Below, piece by piece: positions 9,560-21,695 of a stretch of DNA of 64,000 nucleotides. The notes below the pieces were generated by a model. That model saw only the letters and a list, made by a program, of their open reading frames with translations, was not told where the DNA came from and made no database searches. The translations under genes and the position numbers were made by a program. How positions within the stretch are numbered: the first letter of the stretch is position 1; every line of letters begins with the position of its first letter. The stretch comes from Centrapalus pauciflorus (taxonomy: Eukaryota; Streptophyta; Magnoliopsida; Asterales; Asteraceae): positions 208,501 to 272,500 of the forward strand of contig JAANYP010001787.1 of the NCBI GenBank assembly GCA_020465985.1. The letters run 5' to 3'.

Positions 9560-12434
9560 TTAATTCTTCCTATAATTATTCATGTCCCATAATCATTTCA
9601 ATTCCTTATTCTTGAACTTTGTTAAATTCTTTAACCATGTACCATGTGCTCTGTTCTTAGATCCATTCATCCATGTGTGAAAGAAGACACGAGTTGAAAC
9701 CTATTCCTTTTCGGGAGGTCTTGGTCAATTATGCTGGCCAAAACCAGTTTTACAGCTTAATATAAGATGAAAGACTTTGTATGTTTCTAAACTGCAAGAA
9801 AAACATGTTCGTTTGACTGCATTTTTGACATTTGCTTGGTTCTGTAACCTGTAAAGTGATTGAGTAACGTCTGCCAAATTTGATTTGAATGAATAAGAAG
9901 ATTCTTGTTTTTCGTTGAATTATAATCTAAATTATTTAGCATAGATGATCAATAACTAGATAGAGATGAAATAGATTTCTTTTTTCAAATAACCATTTAT
10001 ATTTGGCTAATTTGAACCGATATAAACACTATATATATGATAACAAAGATAAGATTTTGTGTGTCAAATGCACAGAATGGCCTTGACTGTTTTAAAGTGT
10101 GATCTTTTCTTATTAACTAAATGACCAAATGACCCCTGAGATGCAGCAGATGCATGGCTGTGATGAATAGCTATACACTTTAATATTAACCAGATTTCCC
10201 ATCTATATGAAGTGTTAACCACCAAATGGAGGATTAGATATATAAACAAGTATGGTCCTTAAGTTTCAACTATTTAATGCTTCATGGATTTTGCCATCAA
10301 TCTATTCCTCTATTGTTGTTTGATTAATTTTTAATGGAACCACTCAGAGGAGAATCAGAAGTTATCTTCAGATAAAATCAAGTTGTGATGGTTTCATTAA
10401 CAATAAGTAATCAAACAATACTTAGTAAATAGAGGATTTGTAAGAATGCAATATTATTTTCTTTCAACAAATAGAAGCATTAAAAGTGTTTTGGCTCCAC
10501 TGAATTATAACATAGATGCATATTTTTGAGCTTAAAATTTTTATTGATAAACTGATCATACTATGTTACCCACTCAAACAGTAAAACCATACTTAGAAAT
10601 TTGTATAATTATAATCCTCACTGCACCTTTGATAATGGCGCGAATTATCTCATTCTCAAATTTTTAGTCCCTGAATTCTCACCATTAATCCAAAGTGGCA
10701 ACAAATCTCACCAAAAAAAAATAAAAAATCACCCTTGTATTCAAGACACATCAAACATCTCAACTCACCCTGTATCAGAAGGCCGATACTTGATTCGAAC
10801 TTATTGCTAAAACATCCTTCTTTGCTCTACATATGTATCCTCATAAAAAAAAACTACTCTTCTCTCCTTAATCACAATGACTGAAGACCATTTTACAGCA
10901 CAACTGCTCTGCTACCACTAGTATTTCCTCAGCCGGTCTGTTAGAGCTATGACTCACGAGAAGATCTTCTCGGAGTCTTGTTTGATTTCCAATTCAACCC
11001 TTCATAGAATAAATGCAACACCACTTTTGTCATAACAACCAGTCAACCAACAATTATACTGACCCATATAATTATAGAAAGATATAAAACAGTGGGTTAT
11101 TGTTAATAAGGAATATGAATTGAGACTTGAGAGAGGAAGAAGGTTGGAATACTAGTACCGATTACAACTATGCAGTTTTGGGTTTTGAAATGATGTGTTT
11201 TTCATCTACTTGATGCTCAAAAGTCAGAACTGGTAATCATGAGTAGAAGTTTCACTAAACAAATTCTCCTACAATCTTCTAATTCTTTTTCAGTTGTTCC
11301 ATTCATTAATATCGGACTTTTGACATTGTAATACCATTAACAAAATAATGATTTGGTTCAGGTGGTGATGGCTTTAGGTTTATTTTTTACCATGGATGGA
11401 AAATATATCATGAATGATAAAGAAAGAACCTTTGGCTTTTATTCTGTTTTTTTGACTCCTGAGGAGCCCATTAATTAATTTAGGCACAAAACCTATTAGG
11501 CTTATTGAGGGCTCAAAGATGAGGAGAAAAGAGAGAAACAAACACATTGCTGTCTAGGCCAACAACCCAACATTGTGAACGGTGGATATCGGATTTTGAG
11601 GTCCGGAGGTTAGGGATTTGTGGCCAGATCAATAGCAGGGTTTTGGTGATATTTTCTCCATTTTACTTGCTTTTAATGTCATCTTGATGTGTTTTAATTT
11701 CTAGTATATGCTGAATTTTATATAGATAACTTAATATTGCTCTCTTATTAGTGGTAGCGGATTAAGAGGCCAAAGTAGTACCATGGTTTTTATCGTCTCA
11801 ATTTAAAGGTTTTCACGTTAAAATATTGTTGTGTTTTGGGTGATTGATTACTTGCTTACATTTTATTTTTGGGGCTGATCATTATTGCATTTCTTAAAAT
11901 TAAATGTGCATTTAGTTTACCGTTGTGTTGCCCATCTTTTCCATAAAGAACAATTGAACTCTTTCTTGGTTTTTACTAATATGAAAGAGAGACCAGGCAA
12001 CACGTCACTTTGTGAGACCAAAAGATTGACACAATAGTTTCTTAACCAACTTAAAAGTATGATGCAACTAAAATCACTTATTTATATACACGAACAAATT
12101 GTTATAAACCCTCACAGCCTCACTTAAAACTCGTTCTCGTTTTTCTATCCATGTTGGACACTTATTACAAAATTTCTTACTTTTATATTTGACATTTTAT
12201 CAGTTTTGCACATCCAATACCAGTATACTAAAAGATTTATCAATCTCTAACTCACTCACATCTTAAGAGTATGTAGCTCTAATGTCATTTGTTGTAACAC
12301 CACAAAATTCAAAAATGGTATATCGGTCGAATTACTTTTAAATCAACTTAATACAATGGAGAAAGATATTAGTAGTATATATATTGATCTTCTTGACTTC
12401 TTGTTAGTGATTATACCCCATTATCAATATTGTC

Positions 12435-12482
<48 letters not shown>

Positions 12483-12933
12483 TTATCACTAAACCTATAA
12501 TAAAATTATAAAACGTGACCTCAGTAGACTTATATATACCAAAAAAGATGGCATTTTCTACACTGGGCCCAATTTTAATTTTATACACTCTATATTGAAA
12601 ACCGAAAGTGGGCATGCAACAAGTGTCACAGATAGATATGCACAATCTTTACTTGCCAGCGCCTTGAAGGCAGCTCTCTCTTTGAATGCACCATTGCCCT
12701 ACCATTTCTTGTTCATATTCGTACGTGTCTCTTCTCCAATTCTGCAATTTAAAGATTTTTTTTTTAATAATATAAAAATCGAATCTTTATTATTCAGTTC
12801 CTTTCAGAAAATAAAAACCCCTTTATATATCCTTTGATTTTGAACTCAAAATCCAAACATTTCCTTCATATATTTCACCTTAATAAGATTGATTTGATGT
12901 GGGGTTTGGTGGGTAATTAAGAAGATTGGTTGA
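9560..12933. other. Intergenic between receptor kinase and SnRK2
   Basis: 9560-9920 is probably the 3' UTR and terminator region of the kinase gene. The remainder is unique AT-rich DNA with no convincing ORF. A (TTA)n run lies at 12435-12483. TTTATATAT at 12822-12830, about 105 bp before the SnRK2 ATG, is the best TATA-box candidate for that gene. Confidence 0.5.
12435..12483. repeat. (TTA)n microsatellite
   Basis: About 16 uninterrupted TTA/ATT triplets, visible directly. Confidence 0.95.
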
Positions 12934-15900
12934 ATGGAGGAGAAATATGAGGCATTGCAAGAGCTTGGTGCTGGGAATTTTGGAGTGGCAAGACTGGTTA
13001 GAGATAAGAAGACTAAGGAGTTGCTTGCAGTCAAATACATTGAAAGAGGATCAAAGGTATATAATATAATTCCATAAATTTTTTCCTCAATAGCCCTTGG
13101 TTGTTGGTATGGTGTAAGTATTGCAAATGTGTTTATGTTTAATATATGGTAATTTTTAGTATATTCTATGTTGTTATTTATATATAAAAATAATAAATGC
13201 ATTAGTTACCAAGAAAAAATATATCGAAATGAATTTTGTAGGAATCGTAATTTGTTTATAGTGTATTTTGAAATTTAAATTATAAAAAAACAATGAACAA
13301 AACTGTGTTTAAATTCCTAACATTTCATGGAACCCATGCTTAGCGGGCCTTAAACACCATTCCACACCTTCATTCAAATTAATTTCATTCTGCAAGAGGA
13401 AAATGCTAAACATAGCAGAGTTATGATTAAAAAGATTTAGATCCTCAAATAATTTTTTATAGAAATAATATATTATCCATTCTAACTAGCAAAACCTTTT
13501 AGAAAGAGAATTACATGGAAAAATTTTGAAGAAAGAGAGAAATATGGTGTTATATAGAATGATTAGGCTGCGTTTAGTTGACGAAAACAAGCCGGTTTTC
13601 TGTTTTTGTTTTCAACGAAAACAGGGCTTAATTGAAAACATGTTTAGTTTGACATTATTCTAATTTTTTTGTCATTTTCTAAATGTTTTCATTTTCTAAA
13701 TTTATAATAGAAATTGGAAAATGCATTAAAGGAGTTTTCAACCATTTTTCTAATTTTCAAAAGTGAAAACAAGGGACGTGGTGAACACGTTTTCAAAATT
13801 TTCTCCTAATTTTCTAGAAATGTAATAATGAAAACAAATTTTGGAAAAGTGAAAGTGAAAACAAATATCAATTTTCCATCAACTAAACACACCCTTGGTG
13901 TTTTTAATAAGGTGAGCTGGGGTGAGCTATGGAACGGTGTTTAGCATCGGCCAAAGGTGTGGGCCATGAAGTGTTGGAATCTAAATTCCATTACAAAGCC
14001 ATAAATTTTGATGGAATTTAAATAAAAATTTATTCTAATTGTAATTCAAAGCTCCAAACACACTATAATGAAATTATAGTTCATACAATCTTATTCTGTA
14101 AATTATAACTCGTATTGAACTATTTTTATGTATATAGGTCAGAAGGATTTACTATGGTGTTCTTTGATGTGTGAGCTTCTAGCTTTGAATTTCTAAGTGA
14201 ATTAATCAGCTTTTGGTTTAGATATTCCTTTGCTATAACATTAATCAAAAAACACATATCTCTTTTCAAATCATGCGGTTTTCCAACTGTTTGATGATCA
14301 AGAACACATATTTGGTTTAATAATGAACATCAAGTTCTCGATTGTGCCAAAGCTACTACGACATGTTGTGATGGACCTGAGATGAGAATCTGAATATGAG
14401 TTTCATTTGGGTTATGTTTTATTTCCAACAGGTCAAGTTGGGTAAACACTATATATACTTAGCTACAAATAGCAGAGGTAGAAGCTTATACAAATTGTTA
14501 CAATCTTTTAAGTTGTGTTTTGAATCATTTATAACAATATAGTCTCTGTAATCATCTTTAATACATTAATCGTTTATAAAATTATAAAAAATGTGTCAAA
14601 AACATGTCAGCTAGCTTCATTGTGTTAATAATAACTAAAATCTTTGGCCTTGTGTGATTATACTCGATCTCAAGCTATTTCATATGCACTGTTAACTTTC
14701 CTGTTATAAGTGACTAGCTTTTGACTGATATGCCTCGTGTTCTTGTTTCAGATTGATGAAAATGTTCAAAGGGAAATCATTAATCACAGATCACTTAGGC
14801 ATCCAAATATCATTAGGTTCAAGGAGGTAAGCCTAAGCTATACACACTTCATTTCCCATCCATTTCCTTTAATAAAACAAAATTATTGCCAAGGAATTTG
14901 CAAGAAACTGATCTCAAAGATGAATAAATTTCAAACTTTATATCACCAGCCATAGCTCTAAATGCCTTAGCTATGGTTTAATCATGGTTAAAAAAAACTT
15001 TCCATCTTTGTTCTTCATAAAACTATAAAAGACGATATGGAAAGAACTATGCTGTTATTATGTCTTGTTTATGGCATACGTGCCTGGCTTTCAAGAAACA
15101 AATCGTGTGCAGGTCTTGTTAACTCCAACACATCTGGCTATAGTCATGGAATATGCTGCAGGTGGTGAACTCTTTGTCAAGATTTGCAGTGCCGGCAGAT
15201 TCAGTGAAGACGAGGTTCTTACACCAAATCATTTTCAGTCTTTTATAACAGAAACCCCCAAAAACTAACACTTGAAATTCTGAAAGCAGGCTCGGTTTTT
15301 CTTCCAACAACTTATATCTGGGGTCAGTTATTGTCATTCGATGGTAAAGATTGTTTCTTTAGCAACATAATTAAAACTTCTTTTCATAGTTATGAGTTTG
15401 TTTGTATCTTTCCTTTTCCATAACCATGGTTAATTAATTTCTTTAAAACTTTAGGAAATTTGTCATAGAGATTTGAAACTTGAGAACACTCTCTTAGATG
15501 GAAGCCGAACCCCACGTCTCAAGATTTGTGATTTTGGTTATTCAAAGGTTAAGAATTACCATTTTTTCATCCGGAGATTCTTTATCTTTTGATATGAAGT
15601 TTTTGATTCTTGATTGTGTCTTCTTTATGCCATCTGAACAGTCTGGCTTATTACACTCACAACCAAAGTCAAAAGTGGGAACGCCTGCATACATTGCGCC
15701 TGAGGTTCTAACTCGTAAAGAATACGATGGCAAGGTACTTTTTTGCATCTTTTGGTTAACTTCCTAGGTTATTTTTTGTGTTAGAAAAACATAGTTTGAT
15801 CTAATTGCTTTTTTGTGTTAGATTGCGGATGTTTGGTCCTGTGGGGTGACTCTTTATGTTATGCTTGTAGGAGCTTACCCTTTTGAGGATCCTCGAGACC

Positions 15901-16661
15901 CTCGAAATTTTCGTAAGACGATTGGGGTAAGATATGTATGAAAAAGAAGTTAGTCAGTACCAAGATTTCTTAATAAGTATATTTATTTTTAAGTTTAGGC
16001 ATCAGAAATTTCATGAAAACTTAAACAATCCACCATTAATTTGGCATCAGACACTAGTTTGTTTTACCTTGAAGACTGTTTTAATTATATGCAGAGAATC
16101 ATGAGCGTCCAGTACTCAATACCTGACTATGTACGTGTTTCCAAGGAATGTAGACATCTTCTGTCTCACATCTTTGTTGCGAACCCATCCAAGGTACCAC
16201 TCCTCCCAGTTAAAATTGTTTAATTGAAGTGTTTGATCGTTAAATAACCATTTAGAATACATAATGTTATATTAAAGAGTTGGCTACTTTCGCAACCTTA
16301 ATGTGTCCTTTTGACATCGATATGGTGTTTGTGAGCCAAAATATGGAACCCTTTACTGGGAAATCCATGAAACTGAAGTGTTATTTTGAATATTCTTAAG
16401 AGGATCACAATAGCGGAAATCAAGAAACATCCTTGGTTTCTGAAGAACATGCCAAAGGAGCTTGTTGAAGGTTCAAACACGAGCCGTGATCAATCAATTC
16501 AAAGCGTTGATGAGATAAACAGGATAATAATGGAGGCTAAGACTCCAGGGGAAGGGCCGTCAGTAAATCGAGAAACTGTTATTGGCGATGGGTCATCCGA
16601 TCCAGAGGATGATTTGGAAGATGAGATTGAATCTAGTGGAGATTATGCAGGCCAAGTTTGA
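12934..16661 (+). CDS. SnRK2 serine/threonine protein kinase (subclass like SnRK2.7/2.8), nine exons, 334 aa
   Basis: Exons: 12934-13056, 14752-14826, 15113-15214, 15290-15343, 15455-15547, 15642-15734, 15822-15926, 16095-16193, 16401-16661. Every intron is GT-AG and every exon boundary falls between codons, giving one unbroken frame. Landmarks: P-loop GAGNFGVA (12-19), K34, CHRDLKLEN (D124), CDFG (D144), activation loop with serines S155 and S159 before GTPAYIAPE, DVWSCGVTLYVMLVGAYPF, the SnRK2 box in the last exon, then an acidic tail (DPEDDLEDEIESSGD). SnRK2 kinases are cytosolic and nuclear kinases activated by osmotic stress and, in some subclasses, abscisic acid. The N-terminus (MEEKYEALQELGAG) and C-terminal composition look closest to the weakly ABA-responsive subclass II, from memory of the family. 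Intron 1 (1.7 kb) hosts a MITE. A sequence resembling its 3' UTR recurs at about 20941-21040. Confidence 0.95.
13566..13894. mobile_element. Tourist-like MITE in SnRK2 intron 1
   Basis: Terminal inverted repeats: GGCTGCGTTTAGTTGA at the left, and the complement of GGGTGTGTTTAGTTGA at the right (14 of 16 match). Flanking triplets are TTA and TTG, compatible with a decayed 3-bp target duplication of PIF/Harbinger type. The interior is AT-rich and has no ORF. Confidence 0.55.
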
Positions 16662-18189
16662 GGATATTTTTACTGTCAAATACTATAATCTGTATCTTGA
16701 AATTTGTTTTTTGAGTTTCTTAATATGAAGCTTTCTATTGTGTTCATGGATCACTGTGTTTTAAGATGTACCAAGTTTGTGTAGATTTACATTTAGGATA
16801 AGATGTTTTTGTGCAATAATATGTATTGTACACATAAATCATGAAATTGTAATAGAGTAGAATATCTATAATGTGCAAATTGTGATAAATAGAAACTACA
16901 AGGGGTCTTTGGGCATTTACATGGGTTTTGCTTGGGTTTTCCATCTCATCTAACTTTAGAGGTTAAATAGAAAGCTAAAGAAACAATAAAAAAAAGAATT
17001 GTTTTATTTCTCATTTATTGATTCTTAAACCTAAACAAACAAGTGAATTCTTTTCAATTTTATTTCTCTGGCCTTATTTCTCTGTACTAAAGAGTTCTCT
17101 TGTTGTAAAAAAGAAGAAAAGAAAATTCCATGGTGTTTTTACGGTTTACCCTTTATTATTTTATTTATCCAAAACCTCAATTTTATAAATGAAAAATAAA
17201 AAGGAGACTTCTCAAAAATTAGAAAGTAAAACATAGACTCTCAAAGTAATGCCATTTTCATGATAGCTGATGAAAAAATTGGTAGGTTTGATCTTGTAAA
17301 ACAATAATATTGTATTTTGCCAAACGTGTTAACATATTAAGGCAATGCAATTTTTTTAATGTTACCAATGATTTTCTTGGCCTAAGGCATACGTCACATA
17401 TGTAACTATGTAAGTTATATACGAATACAGGTAAATAAGGTGAAGTGAGTTTATATGCATAAACATTGCTCAATCTTAATTAGCAAATAGAATGCGATTT
17501 TTTTGGTATTCACAATGTCATTTCTTGCAAGCAATTGCAGAATTAGGACGTGCAAACCAGAATCAAACATTTCGGATGTGTTTGGAATAAGCGAGAATTT
17601 TCGGTTTGGAGTTTTTAATAAAACTGAAAACACGATGGTTTCAAAAAACACATTTTAGAGTTAAGAATGTGTTTAGATGTATTATAAATAGTTTTTGCGT
17701 TTTCATTTTCCATTCCCCTTTATAACACTAGATTTGGATGAGTAGATTGAAAACCTCTAAAATGTGTTTTTAAGTTTACTTGTAAATTTGAAAGCTAAAA
17801 ACTGAATATTAAAAACTGAAAACATTAAAAAAAACAATGGATCTGAACATTTGAAAATTTTCGTCGGAAACATGTTAACTAAACGGCCGCTTAACTTTTG
17901 ATTTTTGAAATCTCAAGTTCATAAGCTTCGTTTGGTTGATAGGTGTTCGAGCTTTTGATTAAAAAATGAAAACTTCCGAAAGCTTTTTTTATGAGAAACT
18001 ACTTGAAGTTGATTTCAATAAAAGTTTTAACTTTTGATCGAATAAAATTACATTTTTACCCTCTTAATACTTATAAATTACAAGTTTTAATTAATATTAA
18101 TAGGCGTTTTGTTTGCAGTTTTTTTTTTTTTTAGAATTTGTATTTTGTCAAATAACTTGTATTATACGACATTCATTTAACAGGATTTT
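16662..18189. other. SnRK2 3' UTR and downstream duplicated DNA
   Basis: 16662-16800 is the likely SnRK2 3' UTR; part of it (about 16711-16790) resembles 20941-21030. The stretch 17295-17385 resembles 28914-29050. 17580-18120 carries MITE-like material (GTTTAG and GTTTGGTTGATAGG termini). No gene seen. The repeated blocks suggest an old segmental duplication around the BAG gene. Confidence 0.45.
17664..17890. mobile_element. Probable short MITE with TTA target duplication
   Basis: The element begins AGAATGTGTTTAG and ends CTAAACGGCCGC, flanked on both sides by TTA (17661-17663 and 17891-17893). The inverted repeats share mainly GTTTAG, so the call is tentative. Confidence 0.35.
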
Positions 18190-18425
18190 CAATGAAAAAG
18201 ATAAGACGTTTAAGACTTTTCCTTGATTCGATTTGTAACATTTTGATAATACTAACATATTTGGAAGAATTTGATGTTTATTTATAGTTTTATACAATCA
18301 ATATGAGGAAACATATGTATGTTCTAGAGTATTCTGGATTTCAATTCGTGTTGTTCTTCTAGAGCATTCTAGGTGACGTACATAGAATTTTCTGTTATAA
18401 TGAAATCACATATGTCATCGACTCA
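18190..18425 (-). promoter_or_regulatory. Orphan copy of the BAG-gene promoter with heat-shock elements
   Basis: This block resembles 20050-20290, the 5' leader and promoter of the BAG gene, in the same orientation: a leader with AATGAAAAAGATAAGA, a TATA-like TATAAAA on the - strand, ATACAATCAAT, then heat-shock elements. The HSE at 18322-18339 has the pattern TTC-2-GAG-2-TTC-2-GAT, and a second one lies at 18357-18369. No BAG coding sequence follows it towards lower coordinates. It is probably a remnant of a tandem BAG copy whose coding part was lost. Confidence 0.6.
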
Positions 18426-18585
18426 TCTGTTAAGATCAACTGTTTCTAAACTTTTTAAAAATTTTAACAAGTTAGGGACGACGTTGGCGGCTCGGATTCG
18501 TAATAAAAAAACATTCAATAGTTAAGACCAACTGTGTTGCATGCTCTATAGGCAAGGCTAATCAATAGTATTGCCACACATGTTT

Positions 18586-18961
18586 AGAACACATTCATGA
18601 TCATCATGTCTGATTTAACAAGATGCATATTCATCTTCATAATATATAAAAGCTAATAGATCTTAGAAATCAAAACTTTATTGAACCAAAGATACAAATT
18701 TCCAAGTTTTTGATAAACAAAGCAACAAACTTTCAATGATCTTATCGTTTGCGACTCCACCATGTAGTCGAACAGTGATTCTGAAATCGATTAGAACACA
18801 TTCATGATCATGTCTGATTTAACAAGATGCATATGAATCATAGAAATAAAAACTTTATTGAATCAAATATACAAATTTCCAAGAAACAAAGCAACAATCT
18901 TTCAATGATTCTATCGTTTACGACTCCACCATGTAGTCGAACAGTGATTCTGAAATCGATT
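18586..18961. repeat. Imperfect tandem duplication (about 200 and 170 bp) downstream of BAG
   Basis: Two units (18586-18790 and 18791-18961) share AACACATTCATGATCAT at one end and CACCATGTAGTCGAACAGTG near the other. The second has lost about 30 bp internally. They lie just beyond the 3' end of the BAG gene and may be duplicated 3' UTR or terminator. Confidence 0.8.
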
Positions 18962-19155
18962 ACCATTTGCCAATAACAAAATAATATGAGAACAAAACAA
19001 CTTCAACATGTTCCAAGATTGAGAAAGAGCTCTTGATAATGAATCAGACAACAAATCAAACACACACATATCAACTTAATCAAATCAGAATCTTTAAACC
19101 TTTTCAAGAATTCAACTACTTAATAAAAGAAACATGGATTGTTGGGTTTCCCTTT

Positions 19156-20049
19156 TCATAAATTGTTTCCACTAAATTTGCAGAAGTTATCTTTGTCTCT
19201 CCTCCTCCTCTTCAAATCAACATGCTGTGTTTTCTTGTTCTTCCTTCTCATCCTATCAGTAGTCATGAATGCCTTCTCCAACTGCTCCACTCTTCGGCTT
19301 AACAAATTAATCATTCGAGTCTGCATTTCATTCCTTTCGAACATATGCGACATTAATTTCATCATCTTCTCATTATCAACCATCAGCTTCTCAAACTCTT
19401 CTCTGTTTTCCTCATCATTATTGATTTTCTGCTGCATTTCCATTGAACCTTCAACATACCCATCATCCTCCTTCTTCATTTCACTCAAACCCTCTAAATC
19501 ACATCTATCTGCAGCCTTTACATCTTTGCAATCTGCAATATTTTCCTTTACAACACCACTGCCATCCTCAACAGCTTCTGAACTTCCATCAATTTTGATA
19601 GATTCATCATTAGGTGAATCTAGGGTTTGGTTAGCCATTGAATCCACCTTCTCCTGTAACCCAATTGCCTTTTTGGTAACCGCTTTCCTCAAATCCCTAA
19701 TTCCACTATCAACACCACGAATCGAATCTAACTTGAAAAGCAATGACATTAGGGTTTCATTCACCCTCAATCGCTCCTTTGCATCTGTACGAATCATATC
19801 CACAACTTGGATATCGCCAATCCTCCGTTCAATTTCACCGACATCGTTTCTGATTGAGGCAATCTTTTTCACGCTCTTCCTCACCAGAAATCCTCTAAAC
19901 ACTCTTTGTATCGTGATCGCAGCTGAATCCTTCAAGACCGACAATGTCATTCGAGGTTTGTCGGATGAAATAAAGTGAACCGGCACAGAAATAACCTTAG
20001 GAGAGGATGTTTGTTGGGCAGTGCGTCTGAAAAACTGATCGTTCATCAT
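19156..20049 (-). CDS. BAG-family molecular chaperone regulator with IQ motif (BAG5/BAG6-like), 297 aa
   Basis: Uninterrupted ORF starting MMNDQFFRR (ATG at 20049 or the next codon). An IQ calmodulin-binding motif (ITIQRVFRGFLVRK, about 46-58) leads straight into a BAG domain (about 62-145, ending near LQEKVDSMANQTLDS). That IQ-plus-BAG order is typical of plant BAG5/6/7-type Hsp70 co-chaperones. A low-complexity acidic spacer (150-215) and a C-terminal coiled coil (216-262, RMINLLSRRVEQLEK) follow, then a basic tail (KRRRRDK) that could act as a nuclear signal. It is longer than BAG5-like proteins and much shorter than BAG6, but the coiled-coil end recalls the BAG6 C-terminus as I remember it. 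Promoter heat-shock elements fit heat induction. Localisation is not certain. Confidence 0.88.
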   Translation of the reverse strand: MMNDQFFRRTAQQTSSPKVISVPVHFISSDKPRMTLSVLKDSAAITIQRVFRGFLVRKSVKKIASIRNDVGEIERRIGDIQVVDMIRTDAKERLRVNETLMSLLFKLDSIRGVDSGIRDLRKAVTKKAIGLQEKVDSMANQTLDSPNDESIKIDGSSEAVEDGSGVVKENIADCKDVKAADRCDLEGLSEMKKEDDGYVEGSMEMQQKINNDEENREEFEKLMVDNEKMMKLMSHMFERNEMQTRMINLLSRRVEQLEKAFMTTDRMRRKNKKTQHVDLKRRRRDKDNFCKFSGNNL

Positions 20050-20142
20050 CTTGCAATGAAAAAGATGAGATTTTTAAAGGCTTTTACTTGATTCAGTTTG
20101 TATAAATTTGATGTTATGAACATATTTGGGAGATTTTCATGT

Positions 20143-20247
20143 TTATTTATACAATCAATTTGAAGGAATGAGGAGTATCAAGTATGTTCCGGAGCATTCT
20201 GGATTTCCATTATTAGTGTTGTTCTTCTAGACGGACGTAGAATCTTC
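20143..20247 (-). promoter_or_regulatory. BAG gene promoter: TATA box and heat-shock elements
   Basis: On the - strand TATAAATA lies at about 20143-20151, roughly 95 bp before the ATG. Upstream of it is an HSE of four alternating units at 20187-20204 (TTC-2-GAG-2-TTC-2-GAT on the + strand), then a GAATCTTC core at 20240-20247. HSE spacing is exact; two of the four units have one base change. Binding by heat-shock factors is inferred. Confidence 0.65.
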
Positions 20248-20249
20248 TT

Positions 20250-21528
20250 CTGCAATAACGAATTCTGGTTTTCAACGATTAAACTACATGGTTCAATATC
20301 GCCTCACTTTTTTTTTTTTTTCCTTAATTTTATTATTATAAAAATTGATTATCAGGCAATTTACAAATTCCAACCAAGTAGTTTGATAAAAATTATGATT
20401 TTCGTCATTTTTAACTATAGAGTTCATGTTTTAATCTTTTATTTCACCTACTGTGGATTAACTAACTAGTATTTTACCATGTACATTGTTATCTAAGTTG
20501 TTCTATTTAAAAACTATATAAATTTTTATAATAATATAATGTATATTTATATATTTTTAAAAAACTTTTTAACTTTTTTGTATGCTTATTTATTATCCAA
20601 CAGCTGAGATTAATCACATTTGTTCTCCGGCAAAAACAATAAACAGTTATAGTTTCTTAATTTTATTAATTTAATAGAATTTGATAATTAAACCTTTAAA
20701 AATATAGATTTTATCATTCCGTATAACTTGCGTTAGTCATGGTATGAATAGCTAATAACATTTAAAAATGTTCTAGAAAAGTAGTCAATTAATTGTAGTA
20801 ATTAAAAATTCTAAAACTAACGATTAAATAATTAAAGTTATTTATAATTTTATACCTTTTCAGTTAATTATTTTATAATTATGCACCTCGATGCATAAAA
20901 GTTCTCGATTGAACCTACCTCTTTATATACACACACACTCGAGTTTCTTAATGTGAAGCCTTTTTTTTGTATTCGATCATGATCAACATGTTTTCTCGTG
21001 TATCAAGTTTCTGTAGATATCATTTGGCCATTTGGAATAACTGGATAACTAGATAACAAGGCCGGCCATTAAGGGGTTCAAAGTGTGCAATGGCACATGA
21101 TCCCCTTTTGTTGGGCCCCAAATATTATTAGCAACTATAATTTAGTTATCCTAGTTTTAGAAGCAAAATTTCAAAACAAACCAACTGTTAAGCTATAAAA
21201 CTTTCAATTGCTTCTTATATTCCATAATTTGTATATGAATAAATGCATTTAGAAGCTAAAAAATCGTCATTGAGTCGTTTTTAGACTAGTTCAGTACTAA
21301 GCATTTTGAATCATATATTTTTCTCAAACCACGTATATATGAATTGTTTGTTTTATAGTATTAAATAAATTTTTACACATAAAAGAATATTCATAATTAA
21401 AAGTCTACTTAATCTTTTATGCAAAAGCCACCTAAATCTACGGGACGCCCAGCTGGATAAGAATATAAGATGTTCATATGCAAATATGCAATAATGTGTA
21501 GGGAGAGCCGCTAAGTGGGGCTTGCTGC
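20250..21528. other. Intergenic, with SnRK2 3'-UTR-like segment
   Basis: AT-rich DNA without a convincing ORF. 20941-21040 resembles the SnRK2 3' UTR at 16711-16790 (shared GAGTTTCTTAAT, TGAAGC, CAAGTTT and TGTAGAT in the same order). 21058-21110 has a GGCCGGCC-type hAT-like terminus without a clear partner. Confidence 0.4.
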
Positions 21529-21533
21529 AGTTG

Positions 21534-21695
21534 TATTAACAAGTATGGAAATGATTGCAATTGTATTTCATTGATTCAAAGAAGAGAAATTACAATGCTA
21601 TTTATAGAAGAAAAGCTACCAAACTAACTAACTTTATAACCGAAAATAACTAACCAAACTAACTATCATAACATAAATAACTTCTTATGCTAAAA
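21534..21695 (-). repeat. 3' LTR of the copia element
   Basis: 162 bp, identical to 26034-26195. The purine tract (AAGGGGAGCA on the - strand) adjoins it at 21696-21708. Flanked outside by the target duplication AGTTG. Confidence 0.97.

Noticed and set aside
19139..19978. 279-codon ORF on the + strand opposite the BAG gene
   Set aside because: It is the antisense shadow of the BAG coding region: Ser/Leu/Phe-rich, no domain; the - strand frame has clear IQ and BAG motifs.
21058..21110. hAT MITE starting at GGCCGGCC
   Set aside because: Only one terminus is clear; no inverted partner or 8-bp duplication found before the copia insertion.
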